Assembly: GCF_900108475.1 (NCBI RefSeq)
Contig: NZ_FNWO01000006.1
Coordinates: 186,001-250,000, forward strand
Length of the DNA stretch: 64,000 nucleotides
Source: Magnetospirillum fulvum
GTDB taxonomy: Bacteria > Pseudomonadota > Alphaproteobacteria > Rhodospirillales > Magnetospirillaceae
Direction of reading: 5' to 3'
Shown here in pieces: positions 46,825 through 54,252 of this stretch. The notes beneath the pieces were generated by a model that ran no database searches, had not been told where the DNA came from, and saw only the letters and a list, made by a program, of their open reading frames with translations. The position numbers were made by a program, and so were the translations under genes. Every line of letters starts with the position of its first letter. Position 1 is the first letter of the stretch.

Positions 46825-48177
46825 ATGCGCCCCGACCTTGCGGCAAAATACGATCTTCGCGTTCCCCGCTACACCTCGTACCCCACCGCGCCGCATTTTC
46901 ATCCCGGCGTAACCGGCGAAACCTACCGCAAGTGGCTGGGTGGGCTAGACCCCGCGCTCGAACTGTCGCTGTACCTCCATGTCGCGTTCTGCGCCGACAT
47001 GTGCTGGTTCTGCGGCTGTCACACCAAGGTGACCCGCCGCTATGCTCCGGTCGCCACCTACATGGAAGCGGTGTGGCGCGAAATCGAAATGGTGGCCGAG
47101 GCCCTGCCGCAGCGGATGCTGGCCCGCCACATCCATTTCGGCGGCGGCAGCCCGACGATTCTGACCCCCACCGATTTCGTCAAGACCGTCGAGTTGCTGA
47201 AAAGCAAGTTCCTGCTCAAGGATCAGTCCGAGATCGCGGTCGAACTCGACCCCCGCACCGCCGACGAGACCTATATCAAGGCCCTGGGCAGCGTCGGCGT
47301 CACCCGCGCCTCGATCGGCGTCCAGGATCTCGATCCCGAGGTGCAGAAGGCGATCAACCGCATCCAGCCCTATGAGGTCAGCGAGCGCGTCGTCGGCTGG
47401 CTGCGTCAGTATGGCGTGGCCGAGGTCAATGTCGATCTGGTCTATGGCCTGCCGCACCAGACCCTCGACGGCCTGCTGAAGACGATCGACACCGCCCTGA
47501 CCGGCTTCAAGCCGCGCCGCGTCGCCCTGTTCGGCTATGCCCACGTGCCGTGGATGAAGAAGCACCAGCGCCTGATCCCCGAGGCGGCGCTGCCCGATAC
47601 CGACACCCGCTGGCAGATGTACGAGCAGGGCTGCAAGATGCTGGCCGATCACGGCTACGTCCAGATCGGTCTTGACCATTTCGCCGCCCCCGACGACGCG
47701 ATGGCGATCGCGCTGAAGACCAAGACCCTGAACCGCAACTTCCAGGGCTACACCACCGACACCGCCTCGACCCTGATCGGGTTCGGCGCGTCGGGCATCG
47801 GCTCGCTGCCCCAGGGCTATGTCGTCAACGAAGGCGAGGTCCACGCCTATCAGCGTCTGATCTCGGATGGGGTGCTGGCCACCTCGCGCGGGATCGCGGT
47901 CAGCGACGACGACCGCCTGCGCCGCGAGATCATCGAGCGGCTGATGTGCGACCTTGAGGTCGATATCGACGCCGTCGCCGGGTCGCACAACGTCGATGCC
48001 GCCCAGTTCGACGCCGAAATCGACACGCTCGGTCCGCTCCAGGCCGACGGACTGGTCATCGTCGATGGCCGTCGCCTCACCGTCACCGAAGACGGCCGGA
48101 CCCTGGTCCGCGCCGTCTGCGCCGCTTTCGACCGCTATCTGAAGGCGGGCGAGCAGCGCCACTCGAAGGCGGTGTAA
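46825..48177 (+). CDS. hemN: Oxygen-independent coproporphyrinogen III oxidase
   Basis: Radical SAM enzyme for anaerobic heme and bacteriochlorophyll synthesis: oxidative decarboxylation of coproporphyrinogen III. The 450-residue protein begins MRPDLAAKYDLRVPRYTSYP. The cluster motif CADMCWFCGC has CxxxCxxC plus the HemN-specific extra Cys. Then come FGGGSPTILTP, SIGVQDLDPEVQKAINRIQP and NVDLVYGLPHQT. The C-terminal HemN domain is present. The ATG at 46825 has AGGA upstream; longer in-frame starts have no support. It is divergent from a Crp/Fnr gene; I see no clear FNR box between them. Confidence 0.95.
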   Translation: MRPDLAAKYDLRVPRYTSYPTAPHFHPGVTGETYRKWLGGLDPALELSLYLHVAFCADMCWFCGCHTKVTRRYAPVATYMEAVWREIEMVAEALPQRMLARHIHFGGGSPTILTPTDFVKTVELLKSKFLLKDQSEIAVELDPRTADETYIKALGSVGVTRASIGVQDLDPEVQKAINRIQPYEVSERVVGWLRQYGVAEVNVDLVYGLPHQTLDGLLKTIDTALTGFKPRRVALFGYAHVPWMKKHQRLIPEAALPDTDTRWQMYEQGCKMLADHGYVQIGLDHFAAPDDAMAIALKTKTLNRNFQGYTTDTASTLIGFGASGIGSLPQGYVVNEGEVHAYQRLISDGVLATSRGIAVSDDDRLRREIIERLMCDLEVDIDAVAGSHNVDAAQFDAEIDTLGPLQADGLVIVDGRRLTVTEDGRTLVRAVCAAFDRYLKAGEQRHSKAV

Positions 48178-48184
48178 TTCCGGT

Positions 48185-48231
48185 CCACCCCGGCCGCCCC
48201 CCGCATTGCCGGCGGGGCGGCCTTGGGGTGG
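48185..48231. terminator. Bidirectional terminator between hemN and psiE
   Basis: CCACCCC-GGCCGCCCC pairs with GGGGCGGCC-TT-GGGGTGG, a 16-bp stem with a 2-nt bulge around a 13-nt loop, between convergent genes. Confidence 0.7.
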
Positions 48232-48237
48232 AGCCGC

Positions 48238-48747
48238 CTATTTCTCGGCGGCGCGATGCTTGTTGAAGCGCAACAGGCAGATCGAGATCACCATCACCAG
48301 AATCAGACCGCCCAGCACGGCCAGTTCCAGCATCGCCGAATGCAGGATCGCCTCGGATTCCGGCGTCCAGCTTCCGGGGTGGCTGGCCTGGGACGATTGC
48401 AAGGTGATGCTGAGAATCCGTCGGATCGAGGCGATCAGTCCGACGATCAGGAACGGCTCGCACACCAAGGTGCCGGTGCGAAACGAATCGCGCACGGTGT
48501 GCAGGATTTCCACCAGCATCAAGACGAACAGCAACCGGTCGATCGTGACAATGATCTTCTCGGTACTGCCGATATCGTGGACAGCCCCCCACAGCGAGGC
48601 TCCGGCATTGCCGATTCCGATCAGCGCGGTCAAGGCCAGCATCGCCCCCAGGACGATATAGGCGAACACCTCGATTTTAAGGAATCCGCGCGTGGCAAAA
48701 TGGCTGATGCGGGAAATTTCTTTGTCGGATTGATCGCTGTCGCTCAT
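48238..48747 (-). CDS. PsiE-like membrane protein
   Basis: A 169-residue protein of the phosphate-starvation-inducible PsiE type, with four hydrophobic helices. Family features are FAYIVLGAMLALTALIGIG, TIDRLLFVLMLVEILHTVRD and EPFLIVGLIASIRRILSITL. Its function is unknown in any organism I know of. The ATG at 48747 follows a G-rich ribosome-binding site. It is downstream of merR on the same strand after a 134-nt gap containing a CGCCCG...CGGGCG hairpin (48849-48871), so it may be separately transcribed. Confidence 0.82.
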   Translation of the reverse strand: MSDSDQSDKEISRISHFATRGFLKIEVFAYIVLGAMLALTALIGIGNAGASLWGAVHDIGSTEKIIVTIDRLLFVLMLVEILHTVRDSFRTGTLVCEPFLIVGLIASIRRILSITLQSSQASHPGSWTPESEAILHSAMLELAVLGGLILVMVISICLLRFNKHRAAEK

Positions 48748-48881
48748 AGGCCCCCCTTCCCTGGTCGGTCGCACAGAATCGCGGAGGGCAATGCGCCTTG
48801 CCGCCCCTCCGGCCCGACAGTGTAGCGGAAAGCCGGGAACGAGGGCATCGCCCGCCGCTTCCGGTCGGGCGGGTCAGGCCA

Positions 48882-49283
48882 TCATCGGGTCAGGGCGTCG
48901 ATGATCCGGCATTCGGCGACCCGGTCGGCACAGCACCCCCCGATCGCCCGCAAGGCATCGCGCAGCCGTTCGAGTTCGGCGATCTTGCGCTCGACCTCGG
49001 CCAGATGCGCCGAAGCCAGCCGGTCGGCATCGGCACAGCGCTGGCCGGGCTGTTCGGCCAGACCGAGCAGCGCCCGGATATCCTCGATCGAAAACCCCAG
49101 GGTCCGGCCGTTGCGGATGAACGACAATCGGCGCAGATGCTCCGCCCCATATTGGCGATACCCGGCCGGGGTGCGGTCGGGCACCGGCAACAACCCGATC
49201 CGCTCGTAATAGCGGATGGTCTCGATCTTGACCCCGGCCTGTCGGCTGAGCGCGCCGATGCCGCGCCCGATAATTTCGGCCAT
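48882..49283 (-). CDS. MerR-family heavy-metal-responsive regulator
   Basis: A 133-residue MerR protein: the HTH begins GIGALSRQAGVKIETIRYYE, followed by RIGLLPVPDRTPAGYRQYG and the dimerisation helix. The C-terminal Cys set (GQRCADA, GGCCADRVAEC) resembles ZntR/CadR/PbrR metal-binding loops, so zinc, cadmium or lead are candidate ligands. It is divergent from a cation efflux gene with a classical MerR operator between them, making that gene the likely target. Confidence 0.9.
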   Translation of the reverse strand: MAEIIGRGIGALSRQAGVKIETIRYYERIGLLPVPDRTPAGYRQYGAEHLRRLSFIRNGRTLGFSIEDIRALLGLAEQPGQRCADADRLASAHLAEVERKIAELERLRDALRAIGGCCADRVAECRIIDALTR

Positions 49284-49289
49284 TCCCGC

Positions 49290-49320
49290 TTGACCCTGTA
49301 GTGACTACAGACTGCATCGT
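49290..49320 (+). promoter_or_regulatory. MerR-type operator-promoter for the cation transporter
   Basis: TTGACC (49290-49295) is followed by the perfect dyad CTGTAGTGACTACAG (49296-49310) and a weak -10 (CATCGT) with a 19-bp spacer. The overlong spacer holding the palindrome is the hallmark of MerR-activated promoters. Confidence 0.8.
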
Positions 49321-49347
49321 AGCCTTCTTTCAGCCGAGGAGGAAGCG

Positions 49348-49986
49348 ATGGCAGGCTGCTGCACCACATGTCACACCCCGGTCGATCGCCGGATCGCCCC
49401 CCGCCTGCGCAAGGCGTTGTGGGTGGCGCTGGCGATCAATGCGGCGATGTTCCTGGTCGAAATCGGCGCGGGTGTCGCGGCGGGATCGGCGGCTTTGTTG
49501 GCCGATGCGCTGGATTTTTTCGGCGACGCCGCCAATTACGGCGTCAGCCTGTTCGTGCTGGGACTGTCGCTGCGGCGGCGGGCGCAGGCCTCGCTGCTGA
49601 AAGGGGCGACGATGGGGGCGTTCGGCCTGTGGGTGATCGGCAATACCGTGCACCAGCTTCTCACCGGCACCGTCCCCGCCGCCGAGGTGATGGGAGCGGT
49701 CGGTCTCGCCGCCCTGGTCGCCAATGTCGCCGTCGCGGCGATGCTGTACGCCTTCCGTGACGGCGACAGCAACATGCGCTCGGTGTGGATTTGTTCGCGC
49801 AACGACGCAATCGGCAATCTCGCCGTGCTGGGGGCCGCCAGCGGCGTGTTCGCCACCGGAACCGGCTGGCCGGATATCCTCGTCGCTGCGATCATGGCCG
49901 GACTGGCCCTCTCTGGCGCGGCACAGATTATCCGCCACGCCCGGGCCGAACTGCGGCTTGCCCCCCGCCCCGCCCCGGCGCAATAG
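49348..49986 (+). CDS. Cation diffusion facilitator-like transporter
   Basis: A 212-residue membrane protein with about six helices. The CDF metal motif LLADALDFFGDAANYG (D56xxxD60) is in the second helix. The second site, usually HxxxD, reads SRNDAIGN, as in a subgroup of cation transporters. The N-terminus is Cys/His-rich (AGCCTTCHTP), a possible metal-capture site. The ATG at 49348 follows GAGGAAG. Expression is probably induced by the divergent MerR regulator in response to a heavy metal. It lacks the long cytoplasmic C-terminal domain of many CDF proteins. Confidence 0.88.
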   Translation: MAGCCTTCHTPVDRRIAPRLRKALWVALAINAAMFLVEIGAGVAAGSAALLADALDFFGDAANYGVSLFVLGLSLRRRAQASLLKGATMGAFGLWVIGNTVHQLLTGTVPAAEVMGAVGLAALVANVAVAAMLYAFRDGDSNMRSVWICSRNDAIGNLAVLGAASGVFATGTGWPDILVAAIMAGLALSGAAQIIRHARAELRLAPRPAPAQ

Positions 49987-50157
49987 GGCCAGACCCGGGC
50001 TTATTTCCAGCGCGAGCCGAGCATGGCGGGAGGCTTTGGGGTATGATCGTCCATCTATCTCCGATGGAATAATGGGGGCGGAAATGACATCTGAGCCATG
50101 CCATACAGCCCGAGCCAGGCTCGGATCGTCCCCGGGCCGTACCGTGGGGGACGCGGA

Positions 50158-50586
50158 ATGAGCCGCTCGGCAAACGCCCTCCGTGCCGCCGCCTGGGGGT
50201 GCGTCGTGCTGCTGCTGATCTTGTCGTGGACGCCCGGAGACGAGATGATCCGGACCGGCATCGGCGGTCACATTGAACATTCCGTCGCCTATACCGGGGC
50301 GGCCATCATCATTGCTCTGGCCTATGCCGGGCGCTTTGGCCTGGGGGCGGTGCTGGTTTGCCTCGCGGCCTATGCCGGGCTGATGGAGGTAGGGCAGCAT
50401 TTCGTTCCGGGCCGACAATCCTCGCCCTGGGACTATCTCTCGAGCGTCAGCGGAGTCGCGATCGGGGGAACCCTCTACGCCTCGGCGCGGCGCTGGAGGG
50501 ACGGCCGTCGGGACGGAGGGCGACGCTTCCGTTTGGACATGCGATCGACTAACGTGGCGGCGGATGATTCCGGGGAGGTACGGTGA
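50158..50586 (+). CDS. VanZ-like membrane protein
   Basis: A 142-residue membrane protein with about four helices and a basic C-terminal tail. It has the VanZ-type arrangement WGCVVLLLILSWTPGDEM, HIEHSVAYTGAAIIIALAYA and GLMEVGQHFVPGRQSSPWDY. Function is unknown outside glycopeptide-resistance clusters, which are not present here. The ATG at 50158 is used; in-frame codons upstream add no homologous sequence. Its stop overlaps the GTG of the next gene. Confidence 0.82.
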   Translation: MSRSANALRAAAWGCVVLLLILSWTPGDEMIRTGIGGHIEHSVAYTGAAIIIALAYAGRFGLGAVLVCLAAYAGLMEVGQHFVPGRQSSPWDYLSSVSGVAIGGTLYASARRWRDGRRDGGRRFRLDMRSTNVAADDSGEVR

Positions 50587-50909
50587 AGGCTGTCCTGGTC
50601 GCCCTGACGATGCTGCTGGCCCAGCTTTTCGGTGCCGGTCTGGTCGTGGCCGCCGGGCCGCACCCCGCGTCGATGCCGGGATGCGCGGCGCACGTCGATC
50701 ACCCGCGTTCCGATGCGCCGCCGGGACATCATGCCGACACGGGCGGCTGTCCGGTTTCCGTCTGTCAGTGCGTAACCCAGACCCTGCTCGTCCCGCTTCC
50801 GGTGAAGGCGGATATCCGTCCGCTCCCGGCGTCCCTTCCCGTCAAGATCGCCCTGTCGGCCCCCAGGCGGCTCGACTGGCCTCCACCCGTGCGCCCACCG
50901 CTGTTCTGA
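50583..50909 (+). CDS. Small secreted Cys/His-rich protein of unknown function
   Basis: A 108-residue protein with a signal peptide (MKAVLVALTMLLAQLFGAGL) and a putative metal-binding stretch: GCAAHVDHP, GHHADTGGC and CPVSVCQC. Six His and Cys residues are clustered within about 35 positions. The C-terminal third is Pro-rich. I cannot place it in a family; it loosely resembles small periplasmic copper-associated proteins, which is speculation. The GTG start overlaps the VanZ-like stop (GTGA), showing coupling. Confidence 0.6.
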   Translation: MKAVLVALTMLLAQLFGAGLVVAAGPHPASMPGCAAHVDHPRSDAPPGHHADTGGCPVSVCQCVTQTLLVPLPVKADIRPLPASLPVKIALSAPRRLDWPPPVRPPLF

Positions 50910-50990
50910 CACGGTATTCCCTTGGTTTAGCAATGACCCATACGTGTCCTGCCGTTCGTTCCGAAGGCAGGCAACGAGGAACCGTGTCAC

Positions 50991-51506
50991 ATGAACATGA
51001 CCCATTACATGGAACTTCTGGCGGTCAACCAGCCGTGGAACCTGTTTCTTTTCATGGCTGTCCCCGTCATTCTGGCCGAAACCGTCGCGGTCACCGAACT
51101 GTATCTGCTGGCGACCCGCTCTTACGACGGGGTGATCCGGCGGATCAATCGCACCGCCGGGATCGTCGTCGGACTCTATTTCGTCGGTATCGTCCTCTAT
51201 CTCGTCACCGAGGCGGTCTTGCCGCTTACGGCCTCCGGCGGCTGGCGCGGGTGGATCGACATGGTCGCGGTCGGGGCCTACCTGCTCGGAGTGGTGCCGC
51301 TCGGCGGCATTGCCCTGCTCGATTTGGGACTGATCGCACGCGGTCGTGACGCTCATAGCCGGATGACGATCCATGCCGCCCTGGTCGGGGCGTTCCTGAT
51401 CGTCGCCCATGTCGCGATGATCTTCGGGATGCTCGACCCCACCTTGGCCATGGCCCCTTCCGCCGCGACGGCGGAGCCGCATCAGGGGCATTCGATGGCA
51501 CCGTAA
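50991..51506 (+). CDS. DUF6803-like membrane protein
   Basis: A 171-residue membrane protein with four predicted helices. The N-terminal MNMTHYMELLAVNQPWNLFL is characteristic of a small conserved permease-like family (I believe DUF6803; a profile search would settle this). The C-terminal tail HQGHSMAP holds His and Met that could bind copper. It follows the Cys/His-rich secreted protein by 81 nt on the same strand, and a strong terminator comes after it, so the three genes probably form one unit. Confidence 0.75.
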   Translation: MNMTHYMELLAVNQPWNLFLFMAVPVILAETVAVTELYLLATRSYDGVIRRINRTAGIVVGLYFVGIVLYLVTEAVLPLTASGGWRGWIDMVAVGAYLLGVVPLGGIALLDLGLIARGRDAHSRMTIHAALVGAFLIVAHVAMIFGMLDPTLAMAPSAATAEPHQGHSMAP

Positions 51507-51510
51507 AAGC

Positions 51511-51542
51511 GGGCAGGCCCCGGGCTGTTCCGGGGCCTGCCC
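51511..51542 (+). terminator. Rho-independent terminator
   Basis: GGGCAGGCCCCGG and CCGGGGCCTGCCC form a perfect 13-bp stem with a GCTGTT loop, followed by TTT. It isolates the pucBA promoter from upstream transcription. Confidence 0.85.
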
Positions 51543-51653
51543 TTTGGTGGGGCCTCTGGCCGGTGTGGCGGCGGGTTCGGTCGAAAATCGGACCAGAGAT
51601 CCGCCGCCACGAACGGGTGGGTATTTTCCCCGCTGTGATGATTTTGCTACCGG

Positions 51654-51736
51654 ACGAAATTTCGTATTGACTTGGAAACCGAGTGATGCGAGATTACCGA
51701 AAGTTAATAAAAACTCGGTGTTCGGTTGTCGAACAC
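51654..51736 (+). promoter_or_regulatory. pucBA promoter region with palindromes
   Basis: The stretch contains a 12-bp palindrome, ACGAAATTTCGT (51654-51665), directly before a possible -35 TTGACT (51667-51672). It also contains a perfect inverted repeat, GTGTTCG-N5-CGAACAC (51718-51736), 28 nt before the pucB start. Its TGT...ACA half-sites resemble a PpsR site, but the spacing is 11 instead of 12. A near-match to PpsR, TGT-N12-ACC, lies at 51634-51651. Confidence 0.5.
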
Positions 51737-51763
51737 TGTACCACCCTTTGAATGGAGATAGTC

Positions 51764-51904
51764 ATGGCTGAGAGAAGCCTGTCGGGTCTGACCGTTGAAG
51801 AAGCCGTTGAAGTGCACGAGCAGTTCAAGACCACTTTCAGCGCGTTCATCCTCATCGCCGCCGTCGCGCACGTGCTGGTGTGGGTTTGGAAGCCCTGGTT
51901 CTGA
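51764..51904 (+). CDS. pucB: LH2 antenna beta polypeptide
   Basis: A 46-residue single-helix antenna peptide. MAERSLSGLTVEEAVEVHEQ carries the N-terminal His of the B800 region, and AAVAHVLVWVWKPWF carries the B850 bacteriochlorophyll-ligating His. By memory it is nearly identical to the LH2 beta chain of Phaeospirillum molischianum. GGAGATAG precedes the ATG. pucA follows after 34 nt. Confidence 0.97.
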   Translation: MAERSLSGLTVEEAVEVHEQFKTTFSAFILIAAVAHVLVWVWKPWF

Positions 51905-51938
51905 GCCTGATTTAATCATTCATTAGGGGAATTTTATT

Positions 51939-52112
51939 ATGAGCAATCCGAAAGACGACTACAAGATTTGGCTGGTCATCAATCCGTCGACCTGGCTGCC
52001 CGTGATTTGGGTTGTCGCCGTCGTCGTCGCCATTTCCGTGCATGCCGCCGTTCTGGCCGTTCCGGGCTTCAACTGGATCGCCCTCGGCGCCGCGAAGACC
52101 GCGACGAAGTAA
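51939..52112 (+). CDS. pucA: LH2 antenna alpha polypeptide
   Basis: A 57-residue LH2 alpha peptide: [20 protein letters not shown], a hydrophobic helix with [11 protein letters not shown] (bacteriochlorophyll-ligating His), and the tail [14 protein letters not shown]. By memory it differs at only a few positions from the crystallised P. molischianum LH2 alpha chain, which is the best pointer to the organism. AGGGGAA precedes the ATG. No pucC lies downstream, so the antenna assembly factor is encoded elsewhere. Confidence 0.97.
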   Translation: MSNPKDDYKIWLVINPSTWLPVIWVVAVVVAISVHAAVLAVPGFNWIALGAAKTATK

Positions 52113-52145
52113 TTCGCTCACAGCCAGCGTTTTACGCTCCGATAG

Positions 52146-52177
52146 CGGGCGGATTCGGGTTTTCCCGGGTCCGCCCG
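52146..52177 (+). terminator. Rho-independent terminator after pucBA
   Basis: CGGGCGGATTCGGG pairs with CCCGGGTCCGCCCG around TTTT (two central mismatches), followed by TTTTCGTTTT, 33 nt after pucA. It may also serve the convergent gene at 52216. Confidence 0.82.
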
Positions 52178-52215
52178 TTTTCGTTTTATACGCCGGATTT
52201 TTCCCTGATCGACGG

Positions 52216-52509
52216 TCAGGGCAGCTCGGGCTCCGACGTCGTCGCGGCGGAACGGGGGCTTTCTTCGGGGATAGCCGTCTGCCGTGCCCGGTACGACCGC
52301 ATCGCCCACACCCAATCCCGGATCGCCAGGACAACGAACACCAGCGGCATCGCCATCGCCAGAAGGGCAAAGACGGTACTGACCGTTTCCAGCCCGCCAT
52401 TGGCCAGGGTTCCGGCGATCAGGAAGAAGACCGGCGCAGAGACCAGCGCCACCCATTTCTGCGCACCGGTCGAGGCGCTGTTTCTGCGGATCCGCGGAGC
52501 GTCTGACAT
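52216..52509 (-). CDS. Small two-helix membrane protein of unknown function
   Basis: A 97-residue protein with hydrophobic segments at about residues 19-38 (WVALVSAPVFFLIAGTL) and 45-65 (VFALLAMAMPLVFVVLAIRD) and polar ends. The start at 52509 has AAGGACGG upstream. I do not recognise it. It lies convergent to pucBA and downstream of the diguanylate cyclase gene after 146 nt, so it may be the last member of that strand's cluster or independent. Confidence 0.6.
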   Translation of the reverse strand: MSDAPRIRRNSASTGAQKWVALVSAPVFFLIAGTLANGGLETVSTVFALLAMAMPLVFVVLAIRDWVWAMRSYRARQTAIPEESPRSAATTSEPELP

Positions 52510-52655
52510 GATTTGGAACCGTCCTTAGAGCCAGTGGGGGGCGGGTGTCCCCCGTATCGACATCATCGCCGAAATCGTGCCACGAACGTCGGCACAGGGC
52601 AACCGCAGCCCGACGCGGACAAGGCGGGATAGAACGTGGTTCGGCGGTCGCGGGC

Positions 52656-53888
52656 TCAGGCCGGAAAAATATCCCGATGGCGGGGCTGGTCGAACACCAC
52701 CCGATCGCGCCCTTCGTCCTTGGCCCGGTAAAGGGCGGCATCGGCCCGCGACAGAACCCGGTCGAAATCGCTCTCGTCATCGAGACGTTCGGCGACGCCG
52801 ATGCTGACGGTCAATTGGACCGTCATCGGGTGCGGATCGACCGGAATGGCGATCGCGGCAACGGACTTGCGCAGCCGCTCGGCCACCTCGATCGCCCCGG
52901 ACAACGAGGTCTGCGGCAACAGCACGGCAAATTCCTCGCCCCCCATCCGCCCCAGCGCGTCGATGTCGCGCAATCCCTCCACCATCGCCTGGGCCGCCAG
53001 CTTCAACGCCCGGTCCCCGGCGGCATGGCCGAAGCGGTCGTTGACCTGCTTGAAATGGTCGAGATCAATCATCATCAGCGACATTTTGCTGCCATAGCGG
53101 CTGGAGCGTTCGGCTTCCTGCTCGACGGCGGCGAAAAATGCCCGACGGCTCAAGGCCCCGGTCAGGTCGTCGGTGGTCGCCAGTTCGCGCAGGCGGCGCT
53201 CGATTTCCTTGCGCTCGGTGATATCGGTGATGGTGCCGATCCGGCCGCCGACCGGTGCGATCGAGCGAAAATCGGGTGACGAGGCCGGAAGGGTCAGCCG
53301 ACAGCGGCCGATGATGACGTCGAGCCGCCGTTCGCCGGTGTCGAGCCGGGTTTCGACCGGGATGGAATCCGAGGTTTCCGGCAGCAACTCGGCGACGCTG
53401 CGTCCGATCAACGCCTCGGCCTCGCGTCGGAACAGGGCGCGGAACGCCCGGTTGTGATGGACCAGCCGCCCCGATTCGTCCTCGACCCAGACCGGGACCG
53501 GCAATTGCTCGAGCAGATGGTCGGAAACGTGCCGGGAGCTATCGAGAGTGCGGGTCCGGTCGATCATCCGCCGCTCGGCGATTTCGTCGATGATCTTGAG
53601 AGCCCTGAGGCGGATCCACCGCCGCAGCCCGTTAATCAGGGCGGCAAGGGCGGTCGGGGGGATCCAACCGGCTGTGGGATGGGGCTTGTTTGCGCCGAAA
53701 GCCCGCGCCGGATCGGACTCAGGCCTCTCGCCCTGGGGGCCGAAAGGCTGGGCGATCATCATCCGCGGCTGGCTTGCCGCGTCGCGGAGGGTGCGGACCG
53801 CCCGTAATGCCGGGCTATCGCCCCCCGGGTGTGCCGATGCCATCAGAGACGAAGGCCCGGCCGCCCGAAATCGGTTGAATGAAGACAT
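52656..53888 (-). CDS. PAS-GGDEF diguanylate cyclase
   Basis: Makes cyclic di-GMP. The 410-residue protein has a proline/glycine-rich N-terminal region (about 1-120), a PAS domain (about 145-270, LLEQLPVPVWVEDESGRLVH) and a GGDEF domain with DDLTGALSRRAFFAAV, MMIDLDHFKQVNDRFGHAAG and the active-site GRMGGEEFAVLLP. The product-inhibition site RDID sits five residues before GGEEF, so feedback by c-di-GMP is expected. The ATG at 53888 follows AGGGGG. It lies 40 nt after an HTH-only LuxR gene, suggesting cotranscription. Confidence 0.92.
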   Translation of the reverse strand: MSSFNRFRAAGPSSLMASAHPGGDSPALRAVRTLRDAASQPRMMIAQPFGPQGERPESDPARAFGANKPHPTAGWIPPTALAALINGLRRWIRLRALKIIDEIAERRMIDRTRTLDSSRHVSDHLLEQLPVPVWVEDESGRLVHHNRAFRALFRREAEALIGRSVAELLPETSDSIPVETRLDTGERRLDVIIGRCRLTLPASSPDFRSIAPVGGRIGTITDITERKEIERRLRELATTDDLTGALSRRAFFAAVEQEAERSSRYGSKMSLMMIDLDHFKQVNDRFGHAAGDRALKLAAQAMVEGLRDIDALGRMGGEEFAVLLPQTSLSGAIEVAERLRKSVAAIAIPVDPHPMTVQLTVSIGVAERLDDESDFDRVLSRADAALYRAKDEGRDRVVFDQPRHRDIFPA

Positions 53889-53928
53889 GCCCCAATCCCC
53901 CTCCCGCAAATGCCGATCTCTCCGCTCG

Positions 53929-54252
53929 TCAGAGCAAATTGTTCCGAATGGCGATTGCGACCGCCTGTTCGCGAGTCGCCGCCCCCAGTTTGGCCCGTGC
54001 CGACGCGATCTGTTTTTCGGCCGTCTTCGGCTTGATCCCGATCGCATCGGCCAGATCAATGACTCGCAACCCTTGAGCAAGATAGGTCAGGCATTGCCGT
54101 TCACGTTTGCTCAAGATCGGAGAATTATGAACTTCATCGGTCATCATCGCGTCCAGAACGACATGGCTGACGACACCGTAAGACGTGCCCTCGTTGGGAG
54201 CAATTGGGGGATTTCCCCCCTTCCGTCCCCAGCCCTTTGGCGTTGGGGACAT
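53929..54252 (-). CDS. Small LuxR-type HTH protein without sensor domain
   Basis: A 107-residue protein consisting essentially of a GerE/LuxR helix-turn-helix: ILSKRERQCLTYLAQGLRVI, DLADAIGIKPKTAEKQIASA and RAKLGAATREQAVAIAIRNN. Its ATG at 54252 overlaps the stop of the upstream LuxR gene (TAATG), indicating coupling; a later ATG pair (from MMTDEV) would give about 72 residues. The HTH resembles that of its neighbour, so it may be a partial duplicate that competes or forms heterodimers. That is inference. Confidence 0.72.
   Translation of the reverse strand: MSPTPKGWGRKGGNPPIAPNEGTSYGVVSHVVLDAMMTDEVHNSPILSKRERQCLTYLAQGLRVIDLADAIGIKPKTAEKQIASARAKLGAATREQAVAIAIRNNLL

Noticed and set aside
51719-51735. 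TGT...ACA upstream of pucB as a standard PpsR site
   Set aside because: The spacer is 11, not 12, bases; kept only as part of a palindrome of unknown partner.
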